This document shows, piece by piece, positions 61,632 to 64,000 of a stretch of 64,000 nt of DNA. The stretch covers positions 1,072,692 through 1,136,691 of the forward strand of contig CBDEGK010000004.1 of NCBI GenBank assembly GCA_965237855.1, in the 5' to 3' direction. Source of the stretch: CBDEGK01 sp965237855 (lineage in GTDB: Bacteria; Pseudomonadota; Gammaproteobacteria; Pseudomonadales; Halieaceae). The notes under the pieces are model-generated. The model worked only from the letters and a program-made list of their open reading frames with translations. It was not told the origin of the DNA and did not search any database. Positions within the stretch are counted from its first letter, which is position 1; each line of letters opens with the position of its first letter. The position numbers and the translations under genes were made by a program.

Positions 61632-61708
61632 GTAAGCGCTCCATTAAGTGCATCCTATCGGCCTGAGCCGAAGCCTGCCATGCTCGTGTTTTCTCACTGG
61701 AGCACGCC

Positions 61709-62038
61709 ATGCCCATCAAACCGATCTCACAACGCCAGCGCTACTGGCTTGACCATCTGAACACCGCTGCCACCAGTGGTGGTTCCCTGGTCGATTACGC
61801 CGCCGCACACCAACTCAAGGCCAAACACCTCTATGGCTGGAAAACACGGCTCATCATCGCAGGACATCTGCCGGACACACGCAAAGGCAAAAAGTGTGGA
61901 TTTGTACCTGTCACCTCAGTGGGCAGCAACACCTCTGCAACACTGGTCATGCCCAATGGCTTTCGGCTAGAACTCCAAGGTGCTGTAGACCGTGCTCTGC
62001 TGCAGGATCTCATGAGTGCCGTCCACTCAGTGTCATGA
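61709..62038 (+). CDS. tnpA: IS66-family accessory protein TnpA
   Basis: A 109-residue protein with a helix-turn-helix-like N-terminus (QRYWLDHLNTAATSGGSLVDYA, then KHLYGWKTRL) typical of the first IS66 gene. It is needed with TnpB for efficient transposition. The stop overlaps the tnpB start (ATGA). Confidence 0.88.
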   Translation: MPIKPISQRQRYWLDHLNTAATSGGSLVDYAAAHQLKAKHLYGWKTRLIIAGHLPDTRKGKKCGFVPVTSVGSNTSATLVMPNGFRLELQGAVDRALLQDLMSAVHSVS

Positions 62039-62391
62039 TACGGCCCACTGCCGATGCGCGCATTCATCTGTATCGGGACGCCGTGGACATGCGTAAATCG
62101 ATCAACGGCCTGGTCGCTATTGTGGAAGCAGAGATGGCGCTTGATCCGTTCAGCGCGCAGTTGTTCATCTTCTGCAACCGCCAACGCACCCTCATCAAAA
62201 TGGTGGCCTGGGAGGGCAATGGCTTTGTGCTGCTGATGAAACGGCTAGACAAGTCTCGTTTTCAGTGGCCCGCTTCACTGCCATTGTCGGTTGTTGAGCT
62301 CAATACGCAGCAAATTGATTGGCTGCTTGCAGGTTATGACCTCACCGTGATGCAAGGACACGATGTATTGCCGCACCAACGGGTTTTATAG
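62035..62391 (+). CDS. tnpB: IS66-family accessory protein TnpB
   Basis: A 118-residue IS66 Orf2 protein. RIHLYRDAVDMRKSINGLVAIVE, LFIFCNRQRTLIKMVAWEGNGF and MKRLDKSRFQWP are its signatures. I use the ATG at 62035 (coupled to tnpA); the longer frame to 61894 is overlap. It appears intact. Confidence 0.93.
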   Translation: MIRPTADARIHLYRDAVDMRKSINGLVAIVEAEMALDPFSAQLFIFCNRQRTLIKMVAWEGNGFVLLMKRLDKSRFQWPASLPLSVVELNTQQIDWLLAGYDLTVMQGHDVLPHQRVL

Positions 62392-62393
62392 CG

Positions 62394-63974
62394 TTGTTCG
62401 GTGTATCACCAAACACGCCGATGTATAATCCACTCATGACGAGTCCTGTATTACCCAATGACTACGATGCACTACGAACGCTGTGTGAAACACAGCAGTC
62501 CCAGCTATCCCATCAGCAAGACTTTATCCGGAACTTACTGGAACAGATTCGCCTGTCGCGTCACCAGCACTTCGGTGCGCGTAGTGAGAAGTTCAACATT
62601 GATCAGTTATCACTGTTAGCCGGTGATATTAGCCTTCCAGAGGCCGAGGCTGTTAGCGGCACCTCCCAGGAGGACGCTGATGCCGATGATTCAATGATTG
62701 TGCCGGCCCATAGAAGAACCCGAGGCCGTCGTAAGCCTTTGCCGCCCGAATTACCCCGAATCAACATCGTGCATACCCTGGAAGGCGAGGCCTGCCAGTG
62801 CAAGCAGTGCCAAAGCACCCTGACGGTCATCAGCGAACGCAGCTGTGAACAACTGGATATCATTCCCGCGCAAATCCAGGTGCTGCGTCACATCAAGACG
62901 GTCTACGGTTGCCCGCAGTGCGAAGGGCAGATCAAGACCGCACCGATGCCACCGCAGCTGTTGCCCAAGACGATGGCATCGCCCGGCACACTGGCGCATA
63001 TCGTCACGGCCAAGTACGTGGATAGCTTGCCCCTGTACCGGCAAGAGACACAGCTACGGCGCAGTGGCATCGATTTACCGCGCTCTACCATGGCCCAGTG
63101 GATGATTAAGGCGGGGATGGCAATCCAGCCGCTAATTAATTTGCTAGGCGAACGAATGCTGGCTGGCCATTACATTGGCATGGACGAGACCACCATCCAG
63201 GTGCTCAAGGAACTGGGGCGCAAGGCGCAAAGTAAGTCGTATTTGTGGGTACGCCAGGGCGGGCCGCCAAAACACCCGATGGTGCTGTATGACTATGATC
63301 CCAGCCGCAGCCAGGCCGTACCTGTGCGACTGCTAGAGGGCTTCGCGGGGTATCTACAGACCGATGGCTATGAAGGCTACGCGAAAGTGTGTGCAGGCTC
63401 CGCCATCACACGGCTGGGGTGTATGGCCCATGCCCGGCGCAAGTTCGATGAGGCGTTAAAGTCGCAGTTGAAGCCTGATCCTGCATCACTGCCAGGTGTT
63501 GCCTTGAAGAAGATCAGGGCTTTGTACCGCATCGAGCGCGAAGCCGCTGATCTGAGTGTTGACGAACGCAGAGACAAGCGACAGAAGGAGGCCCTTCCCC
63601 TGCTGGACGACCTGCGCCAATGGCTGGATGAGCATCTGCCACTGGTGCCAAAACAATCGGCCCTGGGCAAGGCGTTGAACTACATGCATAAGCAATGGCC
63701 TGGTCTGATCGTGTATGTTGAGCATGGTGACCTGCGGATCGACAACAACCTGATAGAGAACGCGATACGTCCCTTCGTGGTGGGGCGAAAGAATTACCTA
63801 TTCTGTGACAGTGTGGCCGGAGCGAATGCCACGGCGAATCTGTACAGTTTGATTGAAACGGCCAAGGCGAATAATATTGAACCGTACCGCTACTTGCGGC
63901 ACATATTTACAGAACTACCAAAGGCAACGTGCCTTGAGGAAATTGAAGCGCTGCTTCCGCATCATATGGAGTAG
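62394..63974 (+). CDS. tnpC: IS66-family transposase TnpC
   Basis: A 526-residue DDE transposase. Order of parts: leucine-zipper region (LLEQIRLSRHQHFGARSEKF), zinc-finger pairs (CQCKQCQ and CPQCEG), then the catalytic core with MDETTIQVL (first Asp), TDGYEGYAKV and IDNNLIENAIRPFVVGRKN (containing the Glu). It starts 2 bp after tnpB at a TTG, or at the ATG at 62421. The family C-terminal domain is present (YSLIETAKANNIEPYRYL), so it is complete. Confidence 0.95.
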   Translation: MFGVSPNTPMYNPLMTSPVLPNDYDALRTLCETQQSQLSHQQDFIRNLLEQIRLSRHQHFGARSEKFNIDQLSLLAGDISLPEAEAVSGTSQEDADADDSMIVPAHRRTRGRRKPLPPELPRINIVHTLEGEACQCKQCQSTLTVISERSCEQLDIIPAQIQVLRHIKTVYGCPQCEGQIKTAPMPPQLLPKTMASPGTLAHIVTAKYVDSLPLYRQETQLRRSGIDLPRSTMAQWMIKAGMAIQPLINLLGERMLAGHYIGMDETTIQVLKELGRKAQSKSYLWVRQGGPPKHPMVLYDYDPSRSQAVPVRLLEGFAGYLQTDGYEGYAKVCAGSAITRLGCMAHARRKFDEALKSQLKPDPASLPGVALKKIRALYRIEREAADLSVDERRDKRQKEALPLLDDLRQWLDEHLPLVPKQSALGKALNYMHKQWPGLIVYVEHGDLRIDNNLIENAIRPFVVGRKNYLFCDSVAGANATANLYSLIETAKANNIEPYRYLRHIFTELPKATCLEEIEALLPHHME

Positions 63975-64000
63975 AAGTTGCGGTTACCAAGCAACGTCGT

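Larger units (their letters stand above)
61632..64000 (+). mobile_element. IS66-family insertion sequence (3' end outside window)
   Basis: The left end GTAAGCGCTCC at 61632 matches the usual IS66 terminal repeat (GTAAGCG...). Three genes tnpA, tnpB and tnpC follow in the standard order. The right inverted repeat is not within the window. Confidence 0.88.

Overview
The window looks like the chromosome of a gammaproteobacterium, probably a marine Cellvibrionales-like lineage (inferred from gene content and order; no rRNA or other marker is present). It opens with the end of an Rnf/Rsx electron-transport operon (rsxC tail, rsxD, rsxG, rsxE). A convergent housekeeping operon follows, with a HolD-like gene, rimI and a small acidic protein. 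This is the holD-rimI arrangement known from Gammaproteobacteria.

From about 4.3 to 49 kb lies a large surface-glycan cluster. It holds glycosyltransferases (three close GT2 paralogs, a WbbL-like GT2, a GtrB-like GT2 with two GtrA proteins, a GT39-like membrane enzyme and a 1162-residue sulfotransferase-like/coiled-coil/GT2/GT4 fusion). It also has an ABC-2 polysaccharide exporter (Wzm/Wzt type), five methyltransferases, four 2-oxoglutarate/phytanoyl-type dioxygenases, three sulfotransferase-like genes plus a sulfatase, a desaturase, an epimerase, an FAD oxidoreductase, and two divergent pairs of MBOAT acyltransferase and SGNH/AlgX-like partner. One pair sits beside a dedicated acyl carrier protein and KAS III. 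Together these suggest a heavily methylated, sulfated and acylated exported glycan or glycolipid. Gene decay is visible: a frameshifted SGNH gene, a frameshifted PhyH gene, a truncated membrane-protein paralog, and two B12/radical-SAM genes broken by insertion sequences.

From about 49 kb to the end the window is accessory DNA. An IS21 element (49068-51060) joins a cut radical-SAM gene to a decayed cytochrome-c peroxidase. It is followed by a two-gene membrane/TIR-like module that resembles defence genes, a ParD/RelE toxin-antitoxin pair, ParA with a small partner, a transposase remnant, an origin-like stretch with a DnaA box and a truncated Rep-like gene. Next comes a complete 5.3-kb Tn3-family transposon with perfect 49-bp inverted repeats, its own tyrosine recombinase and a HigBA-type pair. 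It is inserted beside a second, broken tyrosine recombinase that is in turn cut by an IS66 element running off the window. This part reads as an integrated or decayed plasmid. No CRISPR array, tRNA or rRNA was seen.
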